Positions 1 to 7,755 of a stretch of 38,016 nt of DNA are shown here, one piece after another (position 1 is the first letter of the stretch; the number at the start of each line of letters is the position of its first letter). The notes beneath the pieces were generated by a model. That model saw only the letters and a program-made list of their open reading frames with translations. It made no database searches and was not told the origin of the DNA. The stretch covers positions 1 through 38,016 of the forward strand of contig JACRJZ010000162.1 in the NCBI GenBank assembly GCA_016219875.1, read 5' to 3'. This DNA is from Verrucomicrobiota bacterium. GTDB lineage: Bacteria > Verrucomicrobiota > Verrucomicrobiia > Limisphaerales > JACRJZ01. Both the position numbers and the translations under genes were made by a program.

Positions 1-1
1 G

Positions 2-1440
2 CTGACGGCGACGACGAACGCCGGTTTCGCCTTTGTGGACTGGACGGAGAACGGGACACCGGTGAGCAGTTCAGCCAGCTTCAGCTTCCCGGCGACGGCG
101 GACCGGACGCTGGTGGCCAACTTCACGCCGCTCTACACCATCGCGGTCAGCGCGCTCCCGGCCAACGGGGGCACGATGAGTGGCGGAGGCACCTTTGCCA
201 GCGGGACGAGCGTGACGCTGACGGCAACGACGAACGCCGGGTTTGCTTTCGTGAACTGGACGGAGAACGGGACGCCGGTGAGCACATCGGCCAGCTTCAG
301 CTTCGCGGCGACGACGGACCGGACGCTGGTGGCCAATTTCACGTCGCTTCACACGATCACGGTGAGCGCGCTTCCAGCCAACGGGGGCACGGTGAGCGGC
401 GGGGGCACGTTTGCCAGCGGGACGATGGTGACGCTGACGGCGACGACGAACGCCGGCTTTGCCTTTGTGAACTGGACGGAGAACGGGACGCCGGTGAGCA
501 GTTCGGCCAGCTTCAACTTCGCGGCGGCGGCGGATCGGACGCTCGTGGCCAACTTCACTCCGCTCTACACCATCACGGTCAGCGCGGCGCCGGCCAACGG
601 CGGGACGACCAGCGGCGGCGGCAGCTATGTGAACGGCTCGAACGTGACGGTCATGGCCGTGGCGAATGTCGGCTACGCCTTCGTGAACTGGACGGAGAAC
701 GGGACGCCGGTGAACACCTCGACCATTTTCAGTTTCACGGCCAGGGCCGAGCGGACGCTGGTGGCCAATTTTGTGGCGATCCACTTGATTGCGACCAGTT
801 CGTCGCCCAGCGCCGGTGGAACAACCATCGGTGGGGGCATTTACCACAGCGGCTCGAACGTGACGGTGCTGGCGAGCGCCAGTCCCGGCTATGCCTTCGT
901 CAACTGGACGGAGGACGGCGGGCCGGTGAGCAGTTCGGCCAGCTACAGCTTTCCGGCCACGACGAACCGGACGTTGGTGGCCAACTTCACGCCGCTCTAC
1001 ACCATCACGGTGAGCGCCGTGCCGGCCAACGGGGGCACGGTGAGCGGCGGCGGCGCCTTCCCCAGCGGGACGAGTGTGACGCTGACAGCGGCGACGAACG
1101 CCGGTTTCGCCTTTGTGGACTGGACGGAGAACGGGACGCCGGTGAGCACATCGGCCAGCTACAGCTTCCCGGCCACGACGAACCGGACGTTGGTGGCCAA
1201 TTTCACGCCGATCAACGTCACGCCGCTCTACACGATCACGATCACCGCGTCGCCCTCTGGCGGTGGGACGCTTCGTGGCGGCGGCGATTACACCAACGGC
1301 GCTTCGGTCACCGTCGAGGCCACGGCCAACTCCGGTTACGCGTTTGTCAATTGGACAGAGAGTGGCGTGGAGGCCAGCCGCTTGCTCAGCTACGTCTTCA
1401 CGGCCCGCACGAACCGGACGTTGGTGGCGAACTTTGCGCC
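2..1440 (+). repeat. 216-bp in-gene tandem repeat (about 7 units)
   Basis: The B-repeat units are also repeated at the DNA level with a period near 216 bp. Blocks encoding the NWTENGTPV and RTLVANF segments are almost identical between units near 250, 470, 690, 910 and 1120. One unit near 1210-1240 carries a short duplicated linker (TPINVTPLYT), which makes it slightly longer. High identity between neighbouring units suggests recent unequal recombination, so copy number may vary between strains and be collapsed in short-read assemblies. Confidence 0.85.
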
Positions 1441-1648
1441 GCAGTTGCAGATCGCTTCGGCTGCCCCCAACGCGGTGATGCTTTCCTGGCCGGCGTCGGC
1501 GACAGGATACGTGCTGCTGCAAAGCGCCGTGTGCCAAGGGAAGAATTGGGTGGCCACGACCAATGAGGCCAACGTCATCGACGGGCGAAGCCAAGTCACG
1601 GTGCCGTCTTCCGGGGGTACTCGTTTCTACCGGTTGCTCCGGCCTTGA
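2..1648 (+). CDS. Secreted/surface protein with InlB-type B-repeats (5' end outside window)
   Basis: The reading frame is open from the left edge, so only the C-terminal part (548 residues) is visible. It consists of about seven tandem units of roughly 72 residues. Each unit has the pattern NGGTVSGGGTFASGTSVTL followed by a short linker, then GFAFVNWTENGTPV and RTLVANF. This matches the divergent InlB B-repeat family, a beta-rich extracellular repeat of cell-surface proteins. The last about 70 residues form a different beta-rich domain (VMLSWPASATGYVLLQS, then RFYRLLRP at the end). That FYRL ending recurs in two other secreted proteins of this window and may be a sorting or terminal adhesion domain; that role is inference. 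No catalytic motif is visible. A role in adhesion or envelope structure is likely but not shown. Confidence 0.85.
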   Translation: MTATTNAGFAFVDWTENGTPVSSSASFSFPATADRTLVANFTPLYTIAVSALPANGGTMSGGGTFASGTSVTLTATTNAGFAFVNWTENGTPVSTSASFSFAATTDRTLVANFTSLHTITVSALPANGGTVSGGGTFASGTMVTLTATTNAGFAFVNWTENGTPVSSSASFNFAAAADRTLVANFTPLYTITVSAAPANGGTTSGGGSYVNGSNVTVMAVANVGYAFVNWTENGTPVNTSTIFSFTARAERTLVANFVAIHLIATSSSPSAGGTTIGGGIYHSGSNVTVLASASPGYAFVNWTEDGGPVSSSASYSFPATTNRTLVANFTPLYTITVSAVPANGGTVSGGGAFPSGTSVTLTAATNAGFAFVDWTENGTPVSTSASYSFPATTNRTLVANFTPINVTPLYTITITASPSGGGTLRGGGDYTNGASVTVEATANSGYAFVNWTESGVEASRLLSYVFTARTNRTLVANFAPQLQIASAAPNAVMLSWPASATGYVLLQSAVCQGKNWVATTNEANVIDGRSQVTVPSSGGTRFYRLLRP

Positions 1649-1752
1649 CCTCACCCCACTGATCAGCCAAGAACACAGCGTCCTTGAATGAAGCTCACCC
1701 TCAATCCCGGGCTCGAATGGCACCGGACGAACGGTGCCAAGGAGTCATGCCT

Positions 1753-2319
1753 ATGAATCAACAGAGAACACCCAGCCGCATCCGACCGGGCCTCGTCGTC
1801 GTGCTGACTCTCTTGCTGGCGGCCATCGCAGTTCCGGTCTGGATGCAGATGTCCAAGCCATCTTCTGGAAATGACGGCGCGGAATCGACCGGAGGCGAAC
1901 CGGGAGCGGTCGCGGCATCTGAAGTCGCAAGCACCGCGACGGCGAATGAGAAAGTGCCTGGCGAAAGCGCGGCCGCGGCTGCCCCTGCCTCGCCCGGTCC
2001 AGGCGCGCCTCCAACCGTCGCCGCCACGCCAGCGGCTCCTGAAGCAGCGGCCGGTGTGCCGCCGTCGGAATACCAAGGCCGCGTCTCGCAGTTGGCGGGG
2101 TTCGCCTACGATCTCTTGGTGAAGCCCGAGGTGCGGGGCGGGGAGAGTCAGTCCAATACCTCTGCGGCCGTCCAGACGCCCGCCGGCGCGCGAAACGCCC
2201 GGGTCGGGATGCGGAATTACCAGGAGTCGGATCGCGTTCGCAAAGCTCTGAGTGAAGAACTGCGGAAGATGCGCCGGGCCGCCATCGTGGAGGCCAATCG
2301 CCCGGCCACGAACCGCTAG
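1753..2319 (+). CDS. Small membrane-anchored protein of unknown function
   Basis: I do not recognise a family. The 188-residue product has a charged N-terminus, one hydrophobic segment at about residues 12-30 (LVVVLTLLLAAIAVPVW), a long Ala/Pro/Gly/Glu-rich linker of about 75 residues, and a charged C-terminal region that ends basic (about residues 95-188). This suggests a signal anchor with the remainder outside the cytoplasm. I chose the ATG at 1753 because AAGGAG at 1739-1744 lies 8 bases upstream. The in-frame ATG at 1747 would be only 2 bases from it, and upstream ATGs give an unconvincing hydrophilic leader. The gene lies alone between the B-repeat gene and a family A palindrome. GC-rich third positions support real coding. 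Confidence 0.6.
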   Translation: MNQQRTPSRIRPGLVVVLTLLLAAIAVPVWMQMSKPSSGNDGAESTGGEPGAVAASEVASTATANEKVPGESAAAAAPASPGPGAPPTVAATPAAPEAAAGVPPSEYQGRVSQLAGFAYDLLVKPEVRGGESQSNTSAAVQTPAGARNARVGMRNYQESDRVRKALSEELRKMRRAAIVEANRPATNR

Positions 2320-2379
2320 CAGAGCCGATCGGGAAGCCGGTGAAGCGTCTCCGCAAAATTCTGGCACCGTTGAGGCAAT

Positions 2380-2464
2380 TTCAAAACTCGGTAGCAGCCG
2401 ACGTGAGGAGGCTCAAACTTCAAGGGAAACAGAGCCTCCCCACGTCGGCTGCTACGGTTTTGAA
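2380..2464. repeat. Family A palindrome, copy A1
   Basis: The arm at 2391-2414 (GTAGCAGCCGACGTGAGGAG followed by GCTC) is the reverse complement of 2432-2455 with one mismatch, leaving a 17-base loop. The palindrome extends outwards as TTCAAAA (2380-2386) against TTTTGAA (2458-2464). Six further full or partial copies lie at about 10.99, 16.19, 21.79, 22.99, 30.78 and 34.6 kb. The loop of this copy is nearly the same as that of the 30.78 kb copy and has no heptamer array. Confidence 0.9.
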
Positions 2465-2572
2465 TGAGGCTCCGTTACCCGCACTTCCCGCAACAATAGG
2501 ACGATTCCCGATGGGTGATTAGGAGCCGCGCCGATAGGCAGCGAATGAGGCATCGCTTAAACTCCTCCACAG

Positions 2573-3007
2573 ATGAAGCAAGAAACCGTGAAACGAAAAA
2601 TGAGCCGAAGCCGTTGGAGCTTCGTCGCCTGTTCGCTCGCGGTGCTGCTGCTGGCGGGCGGCCAGTGGTGCCTCCTGCAATACATCGCCTGGGGGCGCAT
2701 GATCGTGGTCTATTCCCAGCACGAACCGCTGCTCACGGCGCTGAAGAAAACTTTCGATGGCCGGCACCCCTGTTCGCTCTGCTTGCAGGTCCGCGTGGGT
2801 CAGCAGGAGGAACAGCAGAAAGGCCAGCGGCTCCCCTTGGAGAAGCCGGACAAAACGCCGGAGCTTTTTTGTGACGCGCGCCTCGTGACGGCGCCTCCTC
2901 CTCCCCTGGACGTTTTCAACGCTCCGGCCTGGCCGACAGATTCTTGTTCGGACTACACCGAGTCCCCTCCTTCTCCCCCTCCACGCCGCGCCGCCGGAGT
3001 GCTGTAG
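2573..3007 (+). CDS. Small membrane protein with CSLC motif, upstream of the metal-efflux genes
   Basis: The 144-residue product has a basic start, one hydrophobic segment (about residues 15-37, FVACSLAVLLLAGGQWCLLQ) and a periplasmic-looking tail. The core holds HPCSLC, followed by a hydrophilic stretch and a Pro-rich end. I recall similar short proteins (a TFDGxHPCxLC-like core) near copper or RND efflux genes in Verrucomicrobiota, but I cannot name a curated family. The two cysteines two residues apart, with a neighbouring His, could bind a soft metal; this is inference. An alternative start is the ATG at 2600. The gene precedes the cus-type region, separated from it by a prepilin-like gene and two secreted-protein genes. 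Confidence 0.6.
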   Translation: MKQETVKRKMSRSRWSFVACSLAVLLLAGGQWCLLQYIAWGRMIVVYSQHEPLLTALKKTFDGRHPCSLCLQVRVGQQEEQQKGQRLPLEKPDKTPELFCDARLVTAPPPPLDVFNAPAWPTDSCSDYTESPPSPPPRRAAGVL

Positions 3008-3353
3008 CCTGGGCTTCCGCCTTGGTACCGGCCCCAGAACGGCCCGCCAGAGTGGAAGAACGTTCGGCAATTTCCCGGCTACAGTGTCCTCCGGCCAGCC
3101 TGCGGCAACCGGCGTTTTGTCGCGCCGGTTGCCACTTCCACCGCGAACGGGCGCTCTGAACGGAAAGCCTCTTGCGGTGTGCGGATGGGTCTGCGGCTTC
3201 AGAGGATCCACCGCTGGAGAGGGACGAGCTGGCCAGGACTTCATCCAACCTTCCGACCGCGGTCGGAATCCCCCTCATGGAAAAACCGGGAATCACTCCC
3301 ACAGAGCCGCACCAATGAAACCTTTTGTCCGAGAGGACTGAAATCTGAAAGCT
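3008..3353. other. Non-coding gap with a perfect hairpin
   Basis: This 346-base stretch has no convincing gene. It contains a perfect 11-bp inverted repeat, GGCAACCGGCG at 3104-3114 against 3123-3133, with an 8-base loop. There is no T tract after it, so an intrinsic terminator is not supported, although a structured mRNA end for the preceding gene is possible. Nothing else stands out, and no clear promoter boxes were found. Confidence 0.55.
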
Positions 3354-4037
3354 ATGAAAAGAAAGATTCTGAGAAGAGCACTCGCTGCCTTCACGCTGAT
3401 CGAGTTGCTGGTGGTCATCGCGATCATCGCCGTGCTGGCGGCGCTGCTGCTGCCCGCTCTGGCCAACGCCAAGCAGCGCGCCAGTTCGGTGCAATGCCTG
3501 AGCCAGATGCGCCAGATTGGGCTGGCCACCGTGCTCTACGCCGACGACAACGACGGGTTCCTCCCCCGCAGCTCCCATTCGGCGATGGCCAACGGGCAAT
3601 TGCCGTGGGGCTACGCCCTGGTTCCCTACGTGCAGTCCAAGAGCTTCACGCGTCCGGACGCGCTCTGGACCAATCTGTTCAACAGCCTCTACCGCTGCCC
3701 CAAAGACCCGCGGCGCAGCTCCGATTGGAGCTATGGCAAGAACGTTTATATGGAGCTGTCGGCGCAGGAAACCGGCGGCCCCACCTGGCAGCGGATGGAA
3801 CAAATCCAGCACCCAGCAGGCACAGTGCTCTACGCGGAAAAGCTCGGCGGCTCCATGGCCGACCATTTCATGGCGCAGTTCTGGGCCGACGGCGGCCAGC
3901 CGGAAGTGGACAAGACCCGGCACCTCAAAAAATCCAACTACATCTTCTGCGACGGCCACGCGGCCGGTCACCGGTTCGAGGACACCTTCGACCCCGCCAG
4001 ACGCATCGACAATTGGAACCCTGAAACTGCCCGCTGA
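3354..4037 (+). CDS. Prepilin-type N-terminal cleavage/methylation domain protein
   Basis: The 227-residue protein begins with a basic leader and the classic prepilin motif FTLIELLVVIAIIAVLAALL (residues 14-33), whose Glu at position +5 follows the expected cleavage site. After the hydrophobic helix comes an alpha-helical spine (ANAKQRASSVQCLSQMRQIG) and a C-terminal beta region ending CDGHAAGHRFEDTFDP. That is the H/DG-type tail of the large pseudopilin-like (DUF1559-related) family that is expanded in Verrucomicrobiota and Planctomycetota. Such proteins are processed by a prepilin peptidase and sit in the inner membrane or in type II secretion/type IV pilus-like fibres. The specific role is unknown. 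It lies 53 bases before the next gene and may be co-transcribed with it. Confidence 0.9.
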   Translation: MKRKILRRALAAFTLIELLVVIAIIAVLAALLLPALANAKQRASSVQCLSQMRQIGLATVLYADDNDGFLPRSSHSAMANGQLPWGYALVPYVQSKSFTRPDALWTNLFNSLYRCPKDPRRSSDWSYGKNVYMELSAQETGGPTWQRMEQIQHPAGTVLYAEKLGGSMADHFMAQFWADGGQPEVDKTRHLKKSNYIFCDGHAAGHRFEDTFDPARRIDNWNPETAR

Positions 4038-4090
4038 ACGCGGACGACTCAAACCTTCAACTTTCAACCCAGCAAACCTAGGAAACCGAA

Positions 4091-6052
4091 ATGAAAACAA
4101 CTTTGAAAAACCAACTCCTGTGCCTCTGCCTGGCCGCAGTGGGCGCCGGGGTTGTCAGCCCTGCCAACAGTCAAAACATCATCGTCAAACCCGTCCGCGG
4201 CGGCGGCATGAACACCAATCTGCCCCCCATGATTCACGTGGACATCTTCTACGACTACGGGGCGAACCAGATGCATGCCGTGCTCGACACGAACTACGGC
4301 GCCCCCAAGCTGGTGCCGCTGCCACCGGGTTACACGTTCGACTCACGCTCGAACTATGCGGCGGCTCTTTCCGGCAAGGCCTACAACTTCCAGTACGCTT
4401 GGAACCCAGGCGGCGTCTTCTCACCTCCGGCGGGCGCAGCCGTCTGGATCGAGCGGCTGGACGCTTCGCCGGGCCTGGAGAATTACGACGGACCCGGCAA
4501 CAAGATGGAAAATCCGCCGCGGCCCTACACGCAAATCTTCGCCACCAACGGCGCGATTTGGAAATGGTACGGCCGCATGGCGCACAACGCCTTTGCGATC
4601 CTGAATCCAACCACCAGCGAGTTGAGCGCGCGGTTCCGCGTGTACTTCGGCGACGCCGTGACCGGCTCGCCCGAGGCCTACACGAACTACGGCGACGCGA
4701 CCGTGACCCTGCCGTTGACCGTGGACCCGGTCCTGCTCGTCAAGCCGGTGCGGGGCGGCGGCACCAACACCAACCTGCCGCCCATGATCCACGTGGATAT
4801 TCTCTACGACGCCGGGTCGAACCAAATGCACGCCGTCCTCGACACGAACTACGGCATCCCGAAGTTGGTGCCCTTGCCGGCGGGCTACGCCTTCGACGCG
4901 GCCTCGAACTACGCGGTCCTGAACGGGAAGGCGTACAATTTCCAATACGCTTGGAACCCCGGCGGAGTCTTCTCGCCGCCCGCGGGCGCGGCGGTTTGGG
5001 TGGAGCGTTTGGACTTCTCGCCGGGCTTGGAGAATTACGACGGCCCCGGCAACAAGATGGAAAATCCGCCGCGGCCCTACACGCAGATCTTCGCCACCAA
5101 CGGCGCGATCTGGAAATGGTACGGCCGCATGGCGCACAACGCCTTCGCCATCCGCAACCCCGTCACCAACGTCGTGACGGCCGAGTTCCGCGTGTTCATC
5201 GGCGACGCCGTGACCGGCTCGCGCGAGGCCTACACCAACTACGACGACGCGATCGTGAAGCTGACGCTCACCGTCGATCCGGTGTGGCCGCCAGCCACCT
5301 GGACCTTCGGTGCTTTCGGTGAAACCAACGATGCGCCGCTCTGCCTCCTTAACGCCGACCAGATCGCCACCAACGTCGGCGCGGTCATGAACCTGCGTCT
5401 CCTCACCAACGGGCCGTTCGCCAGCCTCTACGAAGGCGGCCTCCAGACGGTGACAGTGCCGGCCACGACCAACAACGGCGGCCCCGCGCCCAATCACGCG
5501 GCCCTCGGTTCGTGTCTGGCGCTGCAGCTTGTCGAATTGTCCGGCCCGTCCGGCGCGAGCCTGGGCTTCTGGGATGTGGGTGATTTCGCTCCGCGCTTCA
5601 GCGTGTCCGTGGGCGAGCGCGCCGGGGTCAACCAGTTCCCGCTGAGCGAAAATCGCGGGGTCGCCGGCACCGATCCTTACGCCTGGCTGCTGGGCCGGCA
5701 CTTCACGGCGAACAAGCCGGGGCTTTACTGCTTGGGTTTTCGCGTGAAGGACATTTCCACCAACGGCCCCGACGGCGGGGCGCTTCATCCAACCTCAGAG
5801 TTGTGCCGAGTTTATCTCCAAGCCGGCCTGACCATCAACGCGGTCGTGCCGCAGACGTCGTCGTTCACGACGGTCTTCGGAGGCGAGCCGGGCCGGACGA
5901 TCTACCTCGAACGTTCGGCCTCGCTGGGTGCCGGCGCTTCTTGGGAAACCGTGGCTGGCCCGCTCTGCGGTGACGGTTGTCTGCAGAGCCTGACCGATCC
6001 GTCCATCAACGATCCGCGGTCCTTCTACCGGTTGCGGACCACCGTGCCTTGA
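4091..6052 (+). CDS. Secreted protein with duplicated N-terminal domain and FYRL C-terminus
   Basis: The 653-residue protein has a signal peptide (residues 1-27, ending PANSQ). Two tandem copies of a domain of about 185 residues follow (about 32-216 and 217-398), starting VKPVRGGG and containing MIHVDI, NFQYAWNPGG and WKWYGRMAHNAFAI. A further beta domain (about 400-575: LGSCLALQLVELSG, LGFWDVGDFAPRFSV, FTANKPGLYCLGFRVKD) resembles the choice-of-anchor M/TIGR03769-like surface domains, some of which belong to Zur-regulated proteins. That assignment is tentative. The protein ends with a beta domain closing in SFYRLRTTVP. AGGA at 4080-4083 lies 7 bases before the ATG. The next gene, 7 bases downstream, is a paralogue with one N-terminal copy. 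Position upstream of cusB-cusA suggests an exported, metal-related role, but no metal-binding motif is evident. Confidence 0.75.
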   Translation: MKTTLKNQLLCLCLAAVGAGVVSPANSQNIIVKPVRGGGMNTNLPPMIHVDIFYDYGANQMHAVLDTNYGAPKLVPLPPGYTFDSRSNYAAALSGKAYNFQYAWNPGGVFSPPAGAAVWIERLDASPGLENYDGPGNKMENPPRPYTQIFATNGAIWKWYGRMAHNAFAILNPTTSELSARFRVYFGDAVTGSPEAYTNYGDATVTLPLTVDPVLLVKPVRGGGTNTNLPPMIHVDILYDAGSNQMHAVLDTNYGIPKLVPLPAGYAFDAASNYAVLNGKAYNFQYAWNPGGVFSPPAGAAVWVERLDFSPGLENYDGPGNKMENPPRPYTQIFATNGAIWKWYGRMAHNAFAIRNPVTNVVTAEFRVFIGDAVTGSREAYTNYDDAIVKLTLTVDPVWPPATWTFGAFGETNDAPLCLLNADQIATNVGAVMNLRLLTNGPFASLYEGGLQTVTVPATTNNGGPAPNHAALGSCLALQLVELSGPSGASLGFWDVGDFAPRFSVSVGERAGVNQFPLSENRGVAGTDPYAWLLGRHFTANKPGLYCLGFRVKDISTNGPDGGALHPTSELCRVYLQAGLTINAVVPQTSSFTTVFGGEPGRTIYLERSASLGAGASWETVAGPLCGDGCLQSLTDPSINDPRSFYRLRTTVP

Positions 6053-6059
6053 GGCTGCC

Positions 6060-7436
6060 ATGAAAATCAGCCCGTTCTTCTTCGCCTTGGTTCTGGCGTG
6101 CTGGTCTGCTGGTTCCGCCGCCCAGGCGCAAATTTACGTCACGCCGAAAATGGGCGGCGGCCAGGTGGCCGCGGACATGGTTCACATTGACCTCTACTAC
6201 GACGATGTGGCGAACCAGTTCCAGGCGCACATTGACACCAGTTTCGGCACGCCGGAGTTGCGGGCCTTGGAGCCGGGCCAAGCCTTCGACCCGCAGGCCA
6301 ACTACGCCGTGCTCAACGGCAAAGCCTACAACTCCCAGTATGGCTGGAACGCCGGCGGGTTCTTCACGATCCCGCCCGGCGCAGCCATCTGGATCGAACA
6401 GACCAACTGCTCGCCGGGGCTGGAGATTTACCAGGACTGGGGCCGGCTGGGCAGCTACACACCCATCTTCGGCACCGCGGGGTCGTCGCGACTGTGGAAG
6501 TGGAGCGGGGTGATGGTCCACAACACCTATGCGGTGTTCAATCCGACCCGCCACCGGTTCTTCGCCGACTATCACATCTACTTCGGCGACGCGAACACCG
6601 GCTCCCGCGCGAACTTCACTCATCTGGGCGACACGACCGTCCACTTGGAATGGACCACGGTGCCGGTGGAAGACCCGATGACTTTCAAGTTCGGGGCCGT
6701 CGGTTCGACCAGCGCCGCTCCGTTGTGCTTCCTCAACAGAGAGCAGTTTGTCACGAACACGGAATTCGTCGTGAACCTTCGTTACACGAACGCCGGCCCC
6801 TGGGCCACTCAGTTCGGGTGCGGTATCCCGATGCTCGCGGTGGCCGCCACCGCCACCAACGGCGGGCCGATCACGAACCACGCCGTCCTCGGTTCCTGCC
6901 TGGAGCTTCAACTGACGTCGCTGGCTGGTCCGCCGCAGGCGAGTCTCGGTTTTTGGGAAGCAGGCGATACCCAGCCGCGGTTCAGCGTGCTGGCGGGTGA
7001 AGTCGCGGGCACGAATCGTTTCTGTCTCAGTGAGAGCGGAGGTGCATCGGGCGCCGACCCGTTTGGCCGCATCTCGGGACGGAACTTCACCGTCAGCCAG
7101 CCGGGGCTTTACTGTCTGGGCTTTCGGCTCCTCGATACGTCCACCAACGGCGTCGGAGGCGGCCCGCTTCATGCGCCGTCGGCGAACTACTACGTGTATT
7201 TGCAGGCGGGTTTGACCGTGGCCTCCTGGTCCCGGCAAGGCCCGTCCATGACGGCCAGCTTCGGCGGCGAACCGGGCCAGACGTTCTACCTGGAACGCGC
7301 GCCGGGGCTCGGGCTTTCCAACCAGTGGCAGACCGTCGCTGGACCGCTGGCTGGAACCAATCGCCTGCAGTCGCTGGTCGATGCCACCGCCACCGGATCG
7401 CAGGGCTTCTATCGGTTGAAAGCACAATCGCCATGA
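6060..7436 (+). CDS. Secreted paralogue of the preceding protein (single N-terminal domain)
   Basis: The 458-residue product has a signal peptide (about 1-23, ending AAQAQ). One copy of the domain found twice in its neighbour follows (IYVTPKMGGGQ, VHIDLYYDD, NSQYGWNAGGFFTIPPGAAIW, LWKWSGVMVHNTYAVFNP). Next comes the same choice-of-anchor-like domain (LGSCLELQLTSLAG, LGFWEAGDTQPRFSV, GLYCLGFRLLDTSTNG), and the protein ends GFYRLKAQSP. It begins 7 bases after the upstream stop, so the two genes are almost certainly co-transcribed and arose by duplication. The function is unknown. Extracellular or outer-surface location is likely from the signal peptide and all-beta character. Confidence 0.75.
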   Translation: MKISPFFFALVLACWSAGSAAQAQIYVTPKMGGGQVAADMVHIDLYYDDVANQFQAHIDTSFGTPELRALEPGQAFDPQANYAVLNGKAYNSQYGWNAGGFFTIPPGAAIWIEQTNCSPGLEIYQDWGRLGSYTPIFGTAGSSRLWKWSGVMVHNTYAVFNPTRHRFFADYHIYFGDANTGSRANFTHLGDTTVHLEWTTVPVEDPMTFKFGAVGSTSAAPLCFLNREQFVTNTEFVVNLRYTNAGPWATQFGCGIPMLAVAATATNGGPITNHAVLGSCLELQLTSLAGPPQASLGFWEAGDTQPRFSVLAGEVAGTNRFCLSESGGASGADPFGRISGRNFTVSQPGLYCLGFRLLDTSTNGVGGGPLHAPSANYYVYLQAGLTVASWSRQGPSMTASFGGEPGQTFYLERAPGLGLSNQWQTVAGPLAGTNRLQSLVDATATGSQGFYRLKAQSP

Positions 7437-7456
7437 AACGAACTCCCCATCGCGCT

Positions 7457-7638
7457 GGGCTGCACCAAACTCGTAGCGCAGACTTTCCAGTCTGCTGTAT
7501 CGCCGGTTTTCCAACCGGCGAGCGTTGGAAGAGGCCAGCCGGCTGGAAGTTTCACGGCCTGGCCGACTGCAAGTCGGCGCTACGGCAGGTTGAAAACCTG
7601 CGCTACCCGGTGCGCCGGGCGGGAGCTTGATGCAGCCC
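7457..7638 (+). repeat. Family B MITE-like element, copy B1
   Basis: The element ends are inverted repeats, GGGCTGCACCAAACTC (7457-7472) against GAGCTTGATGCAGCCC (7623-7638), with three mismatches in 16 positions. Between them lie six short hairpins: 7478-7495 (GCAGACTTTCCAGTCTGC), 7501-7520, 7535-7546 (CCAGCCGGCTGG), 7562-7578, 7585-7601 (GCAGGTTGAAAACCTGC) and 7606-7619. GTAGCGC/GCGCTAC words border most of them. Closely related copies lie at 11084-11279 (inverted) and 14624-14822 (same orientation). No coding capacity is credible. The element lies upstream of the cusB-like gene. Confidence 0.85.
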
Positions 7639-7755
7639 ATCGCGCCGGCGAGAAAGCCGATGATTGCATTTCAGTTCAAAGCTTGAATAGAGTGCCACGA
7701 CGGCCAAAGGCGCCCAAAGGCCACTCGAATAAATGATCGACCCATAACACGTCGC

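Noticed and set aside
71..1723. Long open frame on the minus strand across the B-repeat gene (550 codons)
   Set aside because: It is the antisense of a GC-rich repetitive gene; the product is Arg/His/Gly-rich with no domain, while the plus strand has a clear repeat family.
7478..7619. Series of intrinsic terminators
   Set aside because: The mini-hairpins have no T tracts and recur as one block in several places, so a mobile repeat explains them better.
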